Below, piece after piece: positions 47,000 through 55,343 of a stretch of DNA of 62,353 nt. Both the position numbers and the translations under genes were made by a program. Position 1 is the first letter of the stretch. The number at the start of each line of letters is the position of its first letter. The notes under the pieces were generated by a model. The model was not told the origin of the DNA and ran no database searches. It saw nothing but the letters and a program-made list of their open reading frames with translations. Origin of the DNA: Asaia lannensis NBRC 102526 (GTDB taxonomy: Bacteria > Pseudomonadota > Alphaproteobacteria > Acetobacterales > Acetobacteraceae); the NCBI RefSeq assembly GCF_024054035.1, contig NZ_JAMXQU010000013.1, forward strand, positions 1-62,353, in the 5' to 3' direction.

Positions 47000-47425
47000 T
47001 CAGATCATGCGATCCTGAAAGCGGTAGTGAACGATCAGGGTCATGGTGAACCAGTTCCCGCCCGTATCGGGATCGGGCGGAAAGAGGCTCTGCCCGTCAT
47101 AGTGCAGCCCATCGGGCAGGCGTTGCACGCCTTCCAATTGGGCGCGGAACATGACGCTCATGCCCTTGCACAGGCTCAATGCGTCAGGGGTGAGGATCGA
47201 CCCAGCCCGGATAGTCAGATGAAAGGCAAATTCGCCATCTTCCTCCATCGCTTCCTCACCGGTGCCGAAGCGGTCCGACTGGCTCGCCTGGGCTTCCATG
47301 CGCCAGAACAGAGCGGGCCGATCCTCGCTCTGCTGTTCGAGCGCATCGACCAGGGCGAGGCCCTGTTGTTTCGCGACCAGCTGGGCGCGGGTATAGGCGT
47401 CATTCCAGACAATATCGGACAGCAT
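47000..47425 (-). CDS. Probable tail terminator/completion protein
   Basis: 141 residues from the ATG at 47425, which shares a base with the TAA of the upstream gene (TAATG). Segments: IVWNDAYTRAQLVAKQQGLALVDAL, FHLTIRAGSILTPDALSLC, NWFTMTLIVHYRFQDRM. Order (connector, head closure, this, tail tube) suits a tail terminator. Identification by position. Confidence 0.5.
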   Translation of the reverse strand: MLSDIVWNDAYTRAQLVAKQQGLALVDALEQQSEDRPALFWRMEAQASQSDRFGTGEEAMEEDGEFAFHLTIRAGSILTPDALSLCKGMSVMFRAQLEGVQRLPDGLHYDGQSLFPPDPDTGGNWFTMTLIVHYRFQDRMI

Positions 47426-47748
47426 TAGGAACCTCCCGAAGCGATCAGGGTCCAGCCGCACAGCGTGCCCCGGTCGAAAACCGGGCTGGCGTCTGTCAGG
47501 GTGTAGGTTTTCGGCCCGTCGCGCAGGGTGTCGCCCTTGCGCGGCTCATAGCCGGTTCGGCCCGTTTCATCGGCGGTGATCTGCACGAGCAGCGTGGCTT
47601 TCCCCACACCTTCCGCCAGCTGCGCGGCCTGCGGGGGCGGGGCATAGCCGGTCACGGCCAGGCTGCCTTCCATGCGCGGGCGCGACAGGACCATGAGACG
47701 CCCGGCACGCAGGATTTGCCGCCTGCGTCGGCTCGCGCCCACGCTCAT
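47425..47748 (-). CDS. Probable head-tail joining (head closure) protein
   Basis: 107 residues from the ATG at 47748. A basic N-terminus (GASRRRRQILRAGRLMVLSRPR) precedes a beta-rich region with YEPRKGDTLRDGPKTYTLTDASPVFDRG, like the small head-closure proteins of HK97-like phages that carry the KGD..DG..Y pattern. It overlaps the upstream connector gene by 4 bp. Confidence 0.6.
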   Translation of the reverse strand: MSVGASRRRRQILRAGRLMVLSRPRMEGSLAVTGYAPPPQAAQLAEGVGKATLLVQITADETGRTGYEPRKGDTLRDGPKTYTLTDASPVFDRGTLCGWTLIASGGS

Positions 47749-48404
47749 GACAGACCCGCCAGCGCATAGCGGGCGAGGATGGACGCCGCATCGGGTGGCA
47801 GGCCGCCGAGGCTTGCATCGGGCGTGGCCCAGCTGCTTGCGCCCACGCCTTGCTCGCTCTCTGAACGCAGGAGCGGGTCGCCGCGCTGGGCGGTGAAGAA
47901 CAGGGCCCGGGCGGTCGAGAGCGTGGCAGCGCGTATATCGGCGGGCACGGTCGGGGCCAGAGGCTCGCCCTGGTCGTCTTTCATGCCCGGCAGGATCCAG
48001 CCGCCGCGATAGGTCACACGATAGCGCCCCGGCCACCACCAGCCGCCTTGCAGCCGGGAAGGGTAGAGCAGGCCGGACCAGGCCGCGCACTCCCAGCCCT
48101 CGGGGCCGGGGTCGAGGGTGAAACCGTCCTGCGTGACGGTCACGATCTCGACCACAGGCGAGGCGGTGAGAGTGAGCGACAACCTGCGCTCGCCATCCCC
48201 AACGCGCAGGGTCTGGCGATACAGACCCGCCAGAACCGGACGGCCCAGCGTGGCCTGCACGAGGGCCGTGGCCTGGGCCAGATACTCGCTCAGGGCCGGG
48301 TCATTGCTCTGCCCGCCCGGCTCGCCCGCCAGCTGATCGCGCAGGGCATCGAGCGAGACCAGAGGGAGATTCTTGTCTGGCGCTTCGAGAATGGTGAGCG
48401 TCAT
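47745..48404 (-). CDS. Head-tail connector (gp6/phiE125 gp8-like)
   Basis: 219 residues. Helical N-terminus (LVSLDALRDQLAG, DPALSEYLAQATALVQATLGRPVL), central strands (VVEIVTVTQDGFTL), RYRVTYRGGW and a helical C-terminus (VPADIRAATLSTARALFFTAQRG) make the usual pattern of DNA-packaging adaptor proteins. It lies 12 bp after the capsid gene. Confidence 0.75.
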   Translation of the reverse strand: MTLTILEAPDKNLPLVSLDALRDQLAGEPGGQSNDPALSEYLAQATALVQATLGRPVLAGLYRQTLRVGDGERRLSLTLTASPVVEIVTVTQDGFTLDPGPEGWECAAWSGLLYPSRLQGGWWWPGRYRVTYRGGWILPGMKDDQGEPLAPTVPADIRAATLSTARALFFTAQRGDPLLRSESEQGVGASSWATPDASLGGLPPDAASILARYALAGLS

Positions 48405-48416
48405 GGTGCCCCCCGA

Positions 48417-49625
48417 TCAGGATTTCTTTGCAGCGGTCGCATCGGGCGGCAGGGTGCCGGTGATGAAGGATTGCTGACGATAAACGACGAGGCCGGTGCG
48501 TTCCTCGATGCGGATCGACGCCATATTGTCTTCGAAGTCGGTGCCGTTGTTTACCGCGACCTCGATTGCGACCGACTGACGATCAAAAATCTGGGCACCT
48601 GTGGCAAAGGCCCCCACCAGGAAGTCGCCCTGCCGGATCGTATTACTGATTACGACGGGCAATCCCCATAGAGTATGCGTTGCAACGGATTGCGGATCGC
48701 CCAGAACGTAGCGTCCGATCTCATCCTTGACCGACGTGATGCGGAACCAGTCGATTTCGTTGAGAACGATGCCAGTGGCGGGATACAGCGACAGCGATGC
48801 CTGAAGCATGGCCATGCGGATCGTATCCAGTGCGCTATCAGGAGGCGTCAGCCCTGCGGGTGCAGCAAAATCAGTTGCCTGCTCCATGAGGCCAAGAATA
48901 TTGGCACCAACTCCGTCACCGTACATGAACTGATATTCTTCGACCTGCTCGAGCCCGGCCACACCCTGGGAGTTGATGATCGAAGTGAGTTCCGGAGCAT
49001 CGTCCAAGGCCTGTTTGGAGACCTTGAACAAATGAGCGATGACAGCAACATTCGCGCGGTCCAGCTCGAAAGTCATATCCGAGTAAGGCTTCTTAGCTCC
49101 TTCAGCGACCGTCGCTGCCTTGTTCGTAAAGCTCTTCTGTCTGACGAATTCGATAATCGGCGAAGATGTTGCGCCCGAAGGGATAAGACTGCGCAGGGTT
49201 GGCTTCGGCAAGCGTACCAGATCGATACCGGGCAAACGCATCGTCGGAATCAGGGACGTGCCAGCGGAGGTTGTCGTGCCCATTGTTGCAGGGCCAGTAG
49301 TAAGTGCCTTGCGCTCCATTTCCGACCTGACACGCCCCTGAAACGACGATTTCAGTTCGCGAGCCGCATCGCTGGCCATGAATTCTTCGCCAAGACTCTG
49401 CACAGCATTCATAGGGTTGCCGCTATGACGGGCGGCCTTCTGCTCGATATCGGCCAAGCGGGCGGATAGCCCGTTCATTTCAGCCAGGGCCTTGTCGGCG
49501 CTGGCCCTGGTTTCTTCCGTCACCTTGCCGAGGTTGCGCAGTTCTGTGGTCGAGGCTTCGGCAAAACGCTTGACCTCATCGGTTGCGGCCTTGAGATCGC
49601 GGGCGGCCTGTTCGTAATCGGACAT
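48417..49625 (-). CDS. Major capsid protein, HK97 fold
   Basis: 402 residues from the ATG at 49625, with GAGGAAAA upstream. An N-terminal coiled-coil scaffold (delta) domain about 1-85 would be cut off by the protease. The mature shell has ALTTGPATMGTTTSAGTSLIP, IIEFVRQKSF, LDRANVAVIAHLFKVSKQALDDAPELTSIINSQ (spine helix) and YQFMYGDGVGANILGLM, all usual for HK97-type capsids. Confidence 0.92.
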   Translation of the reverse strand: MSDYEQAARDLKAATDEVKRFAEASTTELRNLGKVTEETRASADKALAEMNGLSARLADIEQKAARHSGNPMNAVQSLGEEFMASDAARELKSSFQGRVRSEMERKALTTGPATMGTTTSAGTSLIPTMRLPGIDLVRLPKPTLRSLIPSGATSSPIIEFVRQKSFTNKAATVAEGAKKPYSDMTFELDRANVAVIAHLFKVSKQALDDAPELTSIINSQGVAGLEQVEEYQFMYGDGVGANILGLMEQATDFAAPAGLTPPDSALDTIRMAMLQASLSLYPATGIVLNEIDWFRITSVKDEIGRYVLGDPQSVATHTLWGLPVVISNTIRQGDFLVGAFATGAQIFDRQSVAIEVAVNNGTDFEDNMASIRIEERTGLVVYRQQSFITGTLPPDATAAKKS

Positions 49626-49640
49626 GGGGTTTTCCTCATG

Positions 49641-49664
49641 AAAAAGGGCGCCCGAAGCGCCCTT
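49641..49664 (-). terminator. Hairpin with U-tract upstream of capsid gene
   Basis: On the minus strand AAGGGCGC-TTCGG-GCGCCCTT ends in a T-run. It lies 16 bp upstream of the capsid start, between the protease/YrhB-like region and the capsid gene. It can act as a terminator or as a stable 5' leader structure. Confidence 0.65.
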
Positions 49665-49747
49665 GAAGGAGTGATGATGAATGTTCACTTCGACGCTCCC
49701 AATTAAATCGTGTAGCGTCTCCGAAAGCCTGGAACTCCCAGACTTTT

Positions 49748-50041
49748 ATGGAAGAAACAGTAATGACATTTGAAGATGCGAGAGCGTCAGTAGAATTGTA
49801 TTTGAGCAGAGCCGACCAACCGCTCCAGATTGTTTTCGAACAGGAATTCGAGAGCGGGTGGTGTTTTCGTTACCAGTCAAAACGCTTTCTGGAGACACAC
49901 GATCCCGGTGATCGGCTCGCTGGAAGCGTCCCTCTCATCGTTGACCGCAAAACAGGTAAAATTCGTGCCTGTCCAACCGACAGGCCGCTGGAAGAATGCC
50001 TTGCTGATTACGTGCGAACCGGGTCGTTCCTTCGCAAATGA
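49748..50041 (+). CDS. YrhB-like (Imm35 family) protein, prophage cargo
   Basis: 97 residues; an in-frame ATG at 49763 (MTFEDARASVELYL) is the more usual family start. The pattern GWCFRYQSKRFLE...RLAGSVPLIVDRKTGKIRACPTDRPLEECLADYV follows E. coli YrhB closely. YrhB is a small chaperone-like protein; the fold is also used as an immunity-type domain. It is transcribed against the head genes, between protease and capsid, an unusual place for cargo. Confidence 0.78.
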   Translation: MEETVMTFEDARASVELYLSRADQPLQIVFEQEFESGWCFRYQSKRFLETHDPGDRLAGSVPLIVDRKTGKIRACPTDRPLEECLADYVRTGSFLRK

Positions 50042-50072
50042 CGCGCTTCGTAGCCGAGCAACCCTAACCGGA

Positions 50073-50687
50073 TCAGCGGGAACCCATATGCGACTGCGAT
50101 CTGACCGCTTCAACGAGACTACGGCTGGCGGCGCGTAGCTCTGCCGCCAGATCGGGCAGCTGCGGCCCCACGGGATAAAATCGCCTGCGCATTTCAGTCA
50201 CGCGGGCGAGCGCGTTGGACGGGTCATCGACAAGGCTGACTTCGTGCAGGTTCGCGGCCCTGATCTGGCGGCGCGGGCCGCCTGGAGCGGTGCCGAAGGT
50301 TGCACCGTCCTTGCGCACGGAAAAGCCGATGGAGAGGCCACCGAGTGCCCCGTCTTTCACCAGGCCGTAAAGCCTGCGCCCGTAATCGGTATCCATGCCG
50401 GACAGACGCCCGCGCAGATGCAGGCCGTGGCTGTCCTCGCTGGCATCGTCCCAGACGCCGACCGGCAGGCCGTCGCCGCCAAGGATGCCGTGCATGACGT
50501 GCATCGGGATGCTGCGCCCCTGCGCCTTGCGCTCGGCCAAGGTCTCGGCAAAGGCACCGGGCAGGACGATATCGCCATGCGCGTCCTGATGGCCGAACAC
50601 GCTGCCATAGCCCTCGAAACTGCCTTCTTTCGCGTCGGGTGCAAACTTCCACTCGAAGGCAGCGGCCAGATAGTTACTCATTGTCAT
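50073..50687 (-). CDS. HK97-type prohead maturation protease
   Basis: 204 residues of the U35 protease family. FEGYGSVFGHQDAHGDIVLPGAF is the diagnostic N-terminal region. Catalytic His lies in PMHVMHG and Ser in GGLSIGFSV, followed by ANLHEVSLVDDPSN. It processes the capsid delta domain. The start lies 14 bp inside the end of the portal gene. Confidence 0.93.
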   Translation of the reverse strand: MTMSNYLAAAFEWKFAPDAKEGSFEGYGSVFGHQDAHGDIVLPGAFAETLAERKAQGRSIPMHVMHGILGGDGLPVGVWDDASEDSHGLHLRGRLSGMDTDYGRRLYGLVKDGALGGLSIGFSVRKDGATFGTAPGGPRRQIRAANLHEVSLVDDPSNALARVTEMRRRFYPVGPQLPDLAAELRAASRSLVEAVRSQSHMGSR

Positions 50688-51999
50688 CTCCCGTGATGCC
50701 GGATTGCGTGCCGGGCGGTCGGTTACTGGCAGGCGGATCCTGCCCCCCAGTGCCGGTCAGGCTGCGGGGCTTGCCGATATCGGCAAGCGGGATCATCTGC
50801 GCCTGCACCATCAGCACATCGCCGCCCGGCATGGGGGCCAGGTTGTCATTGGCGCGGGCCTCGTTGACGGTCATCCAGCCCGAGCGCAGCGCGGTTTGCA
50901 TGTAGCCCGCCCGCGCCGTGCTATCGCCACGCAACAGCGCATCGACATTGAACCGGGCGAAATACCGGTCACGCTCGGCAGGCGAGAGCAGGCAGCGCGA
51001 AACAGCCTGTTCGATGCGTTGCAGCCAGGGCATGAGACCGTATTGCAGGAACCAGAGATTCATCTGTTCCAGCCCGGTGCCCCAGGCCGTGGATTTCTCC
51101 ATGGCTCCGATCATGACCGGCTGCACCCCGAACCACCGGCAAAGTGTCGCAACGCCCAGCTGACGGGTTTGCAGGAGTTGCAGATCCTCGGCCCTGAGCC
51201 CGATGCTCTCGACCTTCCACCCGCCCTCGAGCAGAGGCGTCTTGCCTGCATTGATTGCGCCCGAATACTCGCCGAGGATCGCCTTGGCCTGTTCCTTCTG
51301 CGGGCCGGTCAGATAGGTGGGCGCAGAGATATAGGTCTGCGAGAGCAGCCCGTTGCGGAACATGCGCCCCGCCGTTTCCTCGGCGGCGAGCGCGGCCCCT
51401 ATGGATTGCCGACCCGCCGTGATGGGCGAGATGCCCATGAGCCCGTCGAAACAGAAGCCCTTGATGTGGAACACGTCGCCCTCATCGAGCACCAGTGTCC
51501 TGCCCTGATAGCTGTAGCGATAGACCAGCGCCCCGGTAACGGGATCACGCTGCACGGTCATGCGATCGGGTCGCAGCGGATTGAGGGCCGCAATCTGCAT
51601 GTCACCGCGACGCATGATCTGCGCGAAGCCATTGCCCCAGGCGAGGCAGCACGCGGCCATGCACGACCAGAACTCGATGGGCGTCATATCGGCGTTGGGC
51701 GCGCGGGCCAGCACGCGATAAAGCGGGTGATCGCGCGCCAGAGACGATTGCCCGTCGCCCTGCTGCTCATGCAGCTTGAGCGGCATGGAGCCGATGGTTT
51801 CGGACAGGAGCCGTATGCAGGCCCAGACCGTATCGAGCTGCAGCGCGGTATCGACCGAGACGCTCTGGCCCGCAATGCTCGGCCCGCCCGCCATGAAAGC
51901 CCCGAGGCGCAGATCGGTGAGGGATACGCCCGTGACGGACTGGAACGCCGCGCTTGCGGTCTTCCAGGCCATGCCGCGCAGTCTTGTGGCGATGCTCAT
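50674..51999 (-). CDS. Portal protein, HK97 family
   Basis: 441 residues. Family landmarks: QLDTVWACIRLLSETIGSMPLKL, DHPLYRVLARAPNADMTPIEFWS, GNGFAQIMR, EDVFHIKGF-type segment, GISPITAGR and GLEQMNLWFLQYGLMPWLQRIEQAV. The dodecamer forms the DNA entry vertex. It overlaps the terminase gene by 4 bp. The C-terminal 30 residues are low-complexity. Confidence 0.93.
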   Translation of the reverse strand: MSIATRLRGMAWKTASAAFQSVTGVSLTDLRLGAFMAGGPSIAGQSVSVDTALQLDTVWACIRLLSETIGSMPLKLHEQQGDGQSSLARDHPLYRVLARAPNADMTPIEFWSCMAACCLAWGNGFAQIMRRGDMQIAALNPLRPDRMTVQRDPVTGALVYRYSYQGRTLVLDEGDVFHIKGFCFDGLMGISPITAGRQSIGAALAAEETAGRMFRNGLLSQTYISAPTYLTGPQKEQAKAILGEYSGAINAGKTPLLEGGWKVESIGLRAEDLQLLQTRQLGVATLCRWFGVQPVMIGAMEKSTAWGTGLEQMNLWFLQYGLMPWLQRIEQAVSRCLLSPAERDRYFARFNVDALLRGDSTARAGYMQTALRSGWMTVNEARANDNLAPMPGGDVLMVQAQMIPLADIGKPRSLTGTGGQDPPASNRPPGTQSGITGDDNE

Positions 52000-53696
52000 A
52001 CGGCAATGATCCCGGTTGAAAGAAAATCATCCATTCGGCCGCCACCGGGCGGCTCGGGGTTGCGGCTCATCAGCGTGACGGCATTGAGCAGCGCCATCAG
52101 CGGGTCGATCTTGAGAAAGCCCGCCGCCTGTTTGGTGATGATGATGGCATTGCCCCGAGGCTCGACCTTCGCGTTCGAGACGGCCCAGCCCATGATCGGC
52201 CGCGCACCGTGGCAGAGCGTGCCATCCGCCAGCTTGCGCTCGGCGGTCTTGATGGCACCCGAGAGCGTCCAGCCCTGAGAGATGCCCACCACACGCTCAT
52301 GCGCAATGCCGATCTGGGCCAGCGCATCGACAATGGCGCCCACGCCCATCGGGTCGAGCCCCACGATCGCGAGCTTGTTGCTCCGGTCGATTGTGCCGAG
52401 CACCGCCACCAGCTGGTCGATATCGGTGCCGGGCTCGGCCGTGATGACCAGATCGCCCTGCGCCTCGAAGTCACGCAGCTGGCTGGCCTCGCGCTTGCGA
52501 AGCGCCAGTACGCCCTCGAACACCCAGCTTTTCTGCCAGTGCAGCCACTGGCCCGTAATGGCGTCACGCCCGAGAACCGCGAGCGACAGCAGATCGTCGA
52601 GCCCGCCGCCGTCGATGCCTGCCACGATCACCTCGCAGCGTTCGATCAGGGCGTCGAGGGTCAGCGTGTCATCGCCTGCGCCCTGCCAGTAATCGGCACC
52701 GACCCAGCGATCGGAGCGCAGGGCGAGGCCGATCTCGACATTGAGATGCTGCGAAGCCCAGCTGGCCAGCTCGCCCACGCCTTTCTCGCGTGCGTCGTCA
52801 TATTCGCGCTTCAGGCGGTCCAGCGTGATCGACCGGCCCAGATTGGGCAGAACCATCGGCCAGTAGGCGGGATCTTCCCAGGGCGCGGCCTCGCCGGGCA
52901 GTTTCGCGGGTTGCTGGATATCGGGCGGCAATTCGTACAGGACCGGCAGAACCGGCTGGAAGCGTTTGCCGTCGCGGATCTCGCGGGCGCGGATCAGGTC
53001 CTGCGCGAACACGCCCCGAGGCGGCCCGTCGCTCTGGGTGGTGATGATGGCCAGGAACGCCTCGGGCTGCGAAATCATGCCGCCGCGTATCTGGCGCATG
53101 ACGCTGCCCGCATCGTTGCGCATGGCAATGACGTGCTGCTCGTCCACCAGCACGCCTGCGGGCTTTACGCCGGTCATGACGTCAGGGCTGAACGCCTTGA
53201 CCTGCAGGGTTGCGCCTGTCGCGTGAAACCTGAGGCGCTTGAGATGCTGCTGCACCTGGAAGCACCGCATCAGCGTGCGGTCGTTCTGCACCATGCCGAG
53301 CGCCTGGCTGAAGGCGAGATCGGCGATTTCCTTGGTGGGTGCGACGATCAGGAATTCGGCGTTGGGACGTTTATTCACGATTACGGCCGTCAGCATCAGC
53401 CCTGCGCCGTTCGTGGTCTTGCTGTTCTTCTTCGGCACCAGGAGGAAAAGCTCCTGGATGGCGCGCACGCCCGTTTCGGGATCGAGCGCGCCGAACAGGG
53501 CCGAGACGATCTCGCGGAACCAGTTGCCGCAGGCTTGCGCCATGGTAGGCGTGCCGGGCACGTCAGGAATGCGCAGCCGGTCGAAGCAGCGCACGGCCCG
53601 CGCGGCGAGATCGGGATTGACCGGGTCCAGATCCGGCAGGAGGGACTGGCTGGCACGCAAACGCGCCTCCCAGTCCTTCCGGCTCAGATCCAGCAT
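51996..53696 (-). CDS. terL: Terminase large subunit
   Basis: 566 residues. ATPase half: Walker A-like VPKKNSKTT near 86-95, Walker B VLVDEQHVIA near 180-190, coupling motif IITTQSD. Nuclease half: VAGIDGGGLDDLLSLAV with the metal Asp, and IVGLDPMGVG. This is the HK97/Terminase_1 type that packages DNA into proheads. Confidence 0.95.
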   Translation of the reverse strand: MLDLSRKDWEARLRASQSLLPDLDPVNPDLAARAVRCFDRLRIPDVPGTPTMAQACGNWFREIVSALFGALDPETGVRAIQELFLLVPKKNSKTTNGAGLMLTAVIVNKRPNAEFLIVAPTKEIADLAFSQALGMVQNDRTLMRCFQVQQHLKRLRFHATGATLQVKAFSPDVMTGVKPAGVLVDEQHVIAMRNDAGSVMRQIRGGMISQPEAFLAIITTQSDGPPRGVFAQDLIRAREIRDGKRFQPVLPVLYELPPDIQQPAKLPGEAAPWEDPAYWPMVLPNLGRSITLDRLKREYDDAREKGVGELASWASQHLNVEIGLALRSDRWVGADYWQGAGDDTLTLDALIERCEVIVAGIDGGGLDDLLSLAVLGRDAITGQWLHWQKSWVFEGVLALRKREASQLRDFEAQGDLVITAEPGTDIDQLVAVLGTIDRSNKLAIVGLDPMGVGAIVDALAQIGIAHERVVGISQGWTLSGAIKTAERKLADGTLCHGARPIMGWAVSNAKVEPRGNAIIITKQAAGFLKIDPLMALLNAVTLMSRNPEPPGGGRMDDFLSTGIIAV

Positions 53697-53697
53697 G

Positions 53698-54048
53698 TCA
53701 GTTCCTTCTGTTCATCGGGGGCAGGTCGTTGCCCCAGCCGTTATCGAGGCCGGGCAGGGCGGGCTGATCCTCGCGCGGGGCCGCGAGGCGGGCATGAGCG
53801 TAGGGAAGGGCGGCTTTGGCGGCGTCGGCGCGTATGGCGGCGGCCAGACTGCGATTACGATAGATATGCGTGAGGAAGGCCAGCGGCGAGCAGGTCGCGA
53901 GATCCTGCGGGCTCATGCCGCTCAGGGCATCGAGGCCGGGTGCGAGTGCGGAGGGATCGACCACGAGGGGGCCATTCCAGTCCACCTGCTTCCTGTTGCG
54001 GCTGCCCTTTTTGCGTCCGGCGCCAGGACGTGCGCCACCATGAGCCAT
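53698..54048 (-). CDS. terS: Terminase small subunit
   Basis: 116 residues from the ATG at 54048. The N-terminus GGARPGAGRKKGSRNRK is the basic segment common in small terminases of HK97-like phages. A helical region (PLAFLTHIYRNRSLAAAIRADAAKAALPYAHAR) follows. It lies 1 bp upstream of the large subunit. Confidence 0.85.
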   Translation of the reverse strand: MAHGGARPGAGRKKGSRNRKQVDWNGPLVVDPSALAPGLDALSGMSPQDLATCSPLAFLTHIYRNRSLAAAIRADAAKAALPYAHARLAAPREDQPALPGLDNGWGNDLPPMNRRN

Positions 54049-54164
54049 TTCTGCTCCCTTTCCTTGATAACTTGATTTCCTTGATAGACCGGAAAATCTG
54101 CCGCTGAGCCTTGCGCGGTTGCGGGGGTAGGATCCGGCCGGACTTTCGACCTGCCCCCTCGGGG

Positions 54165-54491
54165 TCAGCGGGTTGGGGTTTCGCGGGTGCGGATGGCCCG
54201 GACGCGGGCGGTCTTGGTGCTGTGGCAGGAGCCACAAAGCAGCCGGATATTGCCCGGATCGAGCGGTGCGCCGCCGTCTTTCAGTTCATGGATATGATCG
54301 CCGAAGATCCGGCAGCCGGTACGACCGCAGGCCTCGCAGCCTTGGCCACGTCGGGCGAGTAGGCGGGACATGAGGCCGCGCCATTCAGGTGAGAGGTAGA
54401 TGGTTTTTGTCTGCTTGGGCAGCGCCGTTGCAATACCGGTCTTGACGCTACGAACCGCTGGCAGGACGCATTGCAGTTTGCGGACTGCCAT
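54165..54491 (-). CDS. HNH endonuclease next to terminase
   Basis: 108 residues with LSPEWRGLMSRLLARRGQGCEACGRTG, FGDHIHELKDGGAPLDPGNIRLLCGSCHSTKTAR: two CxxC zinc pairs and the DH...N...H core. Such HNH proteins assist specific cleavage at cos sites in HK97-like phages. This suggests cohesive-end packaging. Confidence 0.9.
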   Translation of the reverse strand: MAVRKLQCVLPAVRSVKTGIATALPKQTKTIYLSPEWRGLMSRLLARRGQGCEACGRTGCRIFGDHIHELKDGGAPLDPGNIRLLCGSCHSTKTARVRAIRTRETPTR

Positions 54492-54519
54492 GGACCATCA
54501 CTCCAGAAATCAGGCACAA

Positions 54520-54551
54520 AAAAAGACGCCTGCCCGAATGGGTAAGCGTCT
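54520..54551 (-). terminator. Intrinsic terminator before HNH/terminase genes
   Basis: On the minus strand a long imperfect stem (AGACGCTTACCC pairing with GGGCAGGCGTCT) with loop ATTC precedes seven T. It lies 54 bp after the stop of the HTH gene at 54605. Confidence 0.75.
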
Positions 54552-54604
54552 CGCGAGAATGACACTTGAAATACTGCAAAAACCAACAAAAGCAACATTA
54601 AAAA

Positions 54605-55048
54605 TCAACGGGACGCAATTTTCTTTCCGATGGCTTCGCATCCAAGGCGGTGCCATCTTTTGGCGGTGGGCTCGGCAACACCCAGTTTACCAGCAATCTT
54701 CTCCCATCCCCAACGGTTGCGGCCGGATATGGGATGAACGATCAGGCGCATATTGATCACGCGGCGCAGCCTGATCTGCGAGGCATCGATCAGGGAAAGC
54801 CAGCCCAGCGCGATATCCATGCGCCTGATCTGCTCGGCAGTCGGTGGCGGCATGAAGGCTTCCATCTCGCGGAACCAGTCCAGATCTTCCGGGTCGAACA
54901 CGACGTCGGGCCATTTGACGCAATGCGTGCTCGGCCTGGTGCCCGTGGCAGGAAGGGCCGCGAGCGTGTCCGCTGCCTCGGCAAGCCACTCCGCAACCTG
55001 ATCGGCAATATCGCGGGAGTGATCGAACAGGACGTATTCCGGGGTCAT
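54605..55048 (-). CDS. HTH protein, possible late-gene regulator (DUF6362-like)
   Basis: 147 residues from the ATG at 55048 (an ATG at 55078 adds ten). Acidic N-terminus (AEWLAEAADTLAALPATG) and a C-terminal helix-turn-helix: GRNRWGWEKIAGKLGVAEPTAKRWHRLGCEAIGKKI. Location immediately before HNH and terminase genes is that of late activators or small-terminase-like DNA binders. The GGCTAC repeat array lies in its upstream region. Confidence 0.65.
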   Translation of the reverse strand: MTPEYVLFDHSRDIADQVAEWLAEAADTLAALPATGTRPSTHCVKWPDVVFDPEDLDWFREMEAFMPPPTAEQIRRMDIALGWLSLIDASQIRLRRVINMRLIVHPISGRNRWGWEKIAGKLGVAEPTAKRWHRLGCEAIGKKIASR

Positions 55049-55079
55049 TTCATCCTCTTCCGGGCCGCTGGAGCCCATT

Positions 55080-55317
55080 GGCTACCGGTCTGGCTACCGG
55101 GCTACGGGATTGGCTACAGGATTATATATATTTATCAGTAGGTTATAGTAGTGGTAGCCATGGTAGCCACGGTAGCCAGTATTCAGGACACAAGAGACAC
55201 GTCTCCCTTTGTGGGGAAGGCGTCTATACAGGTGCAGGGAGTGGCTACGGCGGCTACGGGAGCTACGGCGTTGTTTTTATTGCTCTTTTATGGCTACCGG
55301 CTGGCTACCATTGGCTA
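55080..55317. repeat. Thirteen GGCTAC/GTAGCC repeats, possible replication origin
   Basis: Direct GGCTAC at 55080, 55092, 55100, 55112; inverted GTAGCC at 55154, 55163, 55172 (exactly 9 bp apart); then GGCTAC at 55243, 55252, AGCTAC at 55261 (9 bp apart) and GGCTAC at 55292, 55303, 55312. An AT-rich block (ATTATATATATTTATCAG) lies between the first two groups. No gene covers this stretch. The array sits between the phage helicase gene and the HTH gene, as iteron origins often do. Confidence 0.75.
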
Positions 55318-55343
55318 CGGGATTATGTAGCATTCTCAATGAG

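Noticed and set aside
50704-53873. Very long plus-strand open frames opposite portal and terminase
   Set aside because: They mirror real genes on the minus strand in high-GC DNA, have odd composition (His/Arg/Gln-rich) and match no protein family.
55080-55317. CRISPR array
   Set aside because: The repeat unit is only 6-9 bp, spacers are 2-6 bp, and no cas gene is present.
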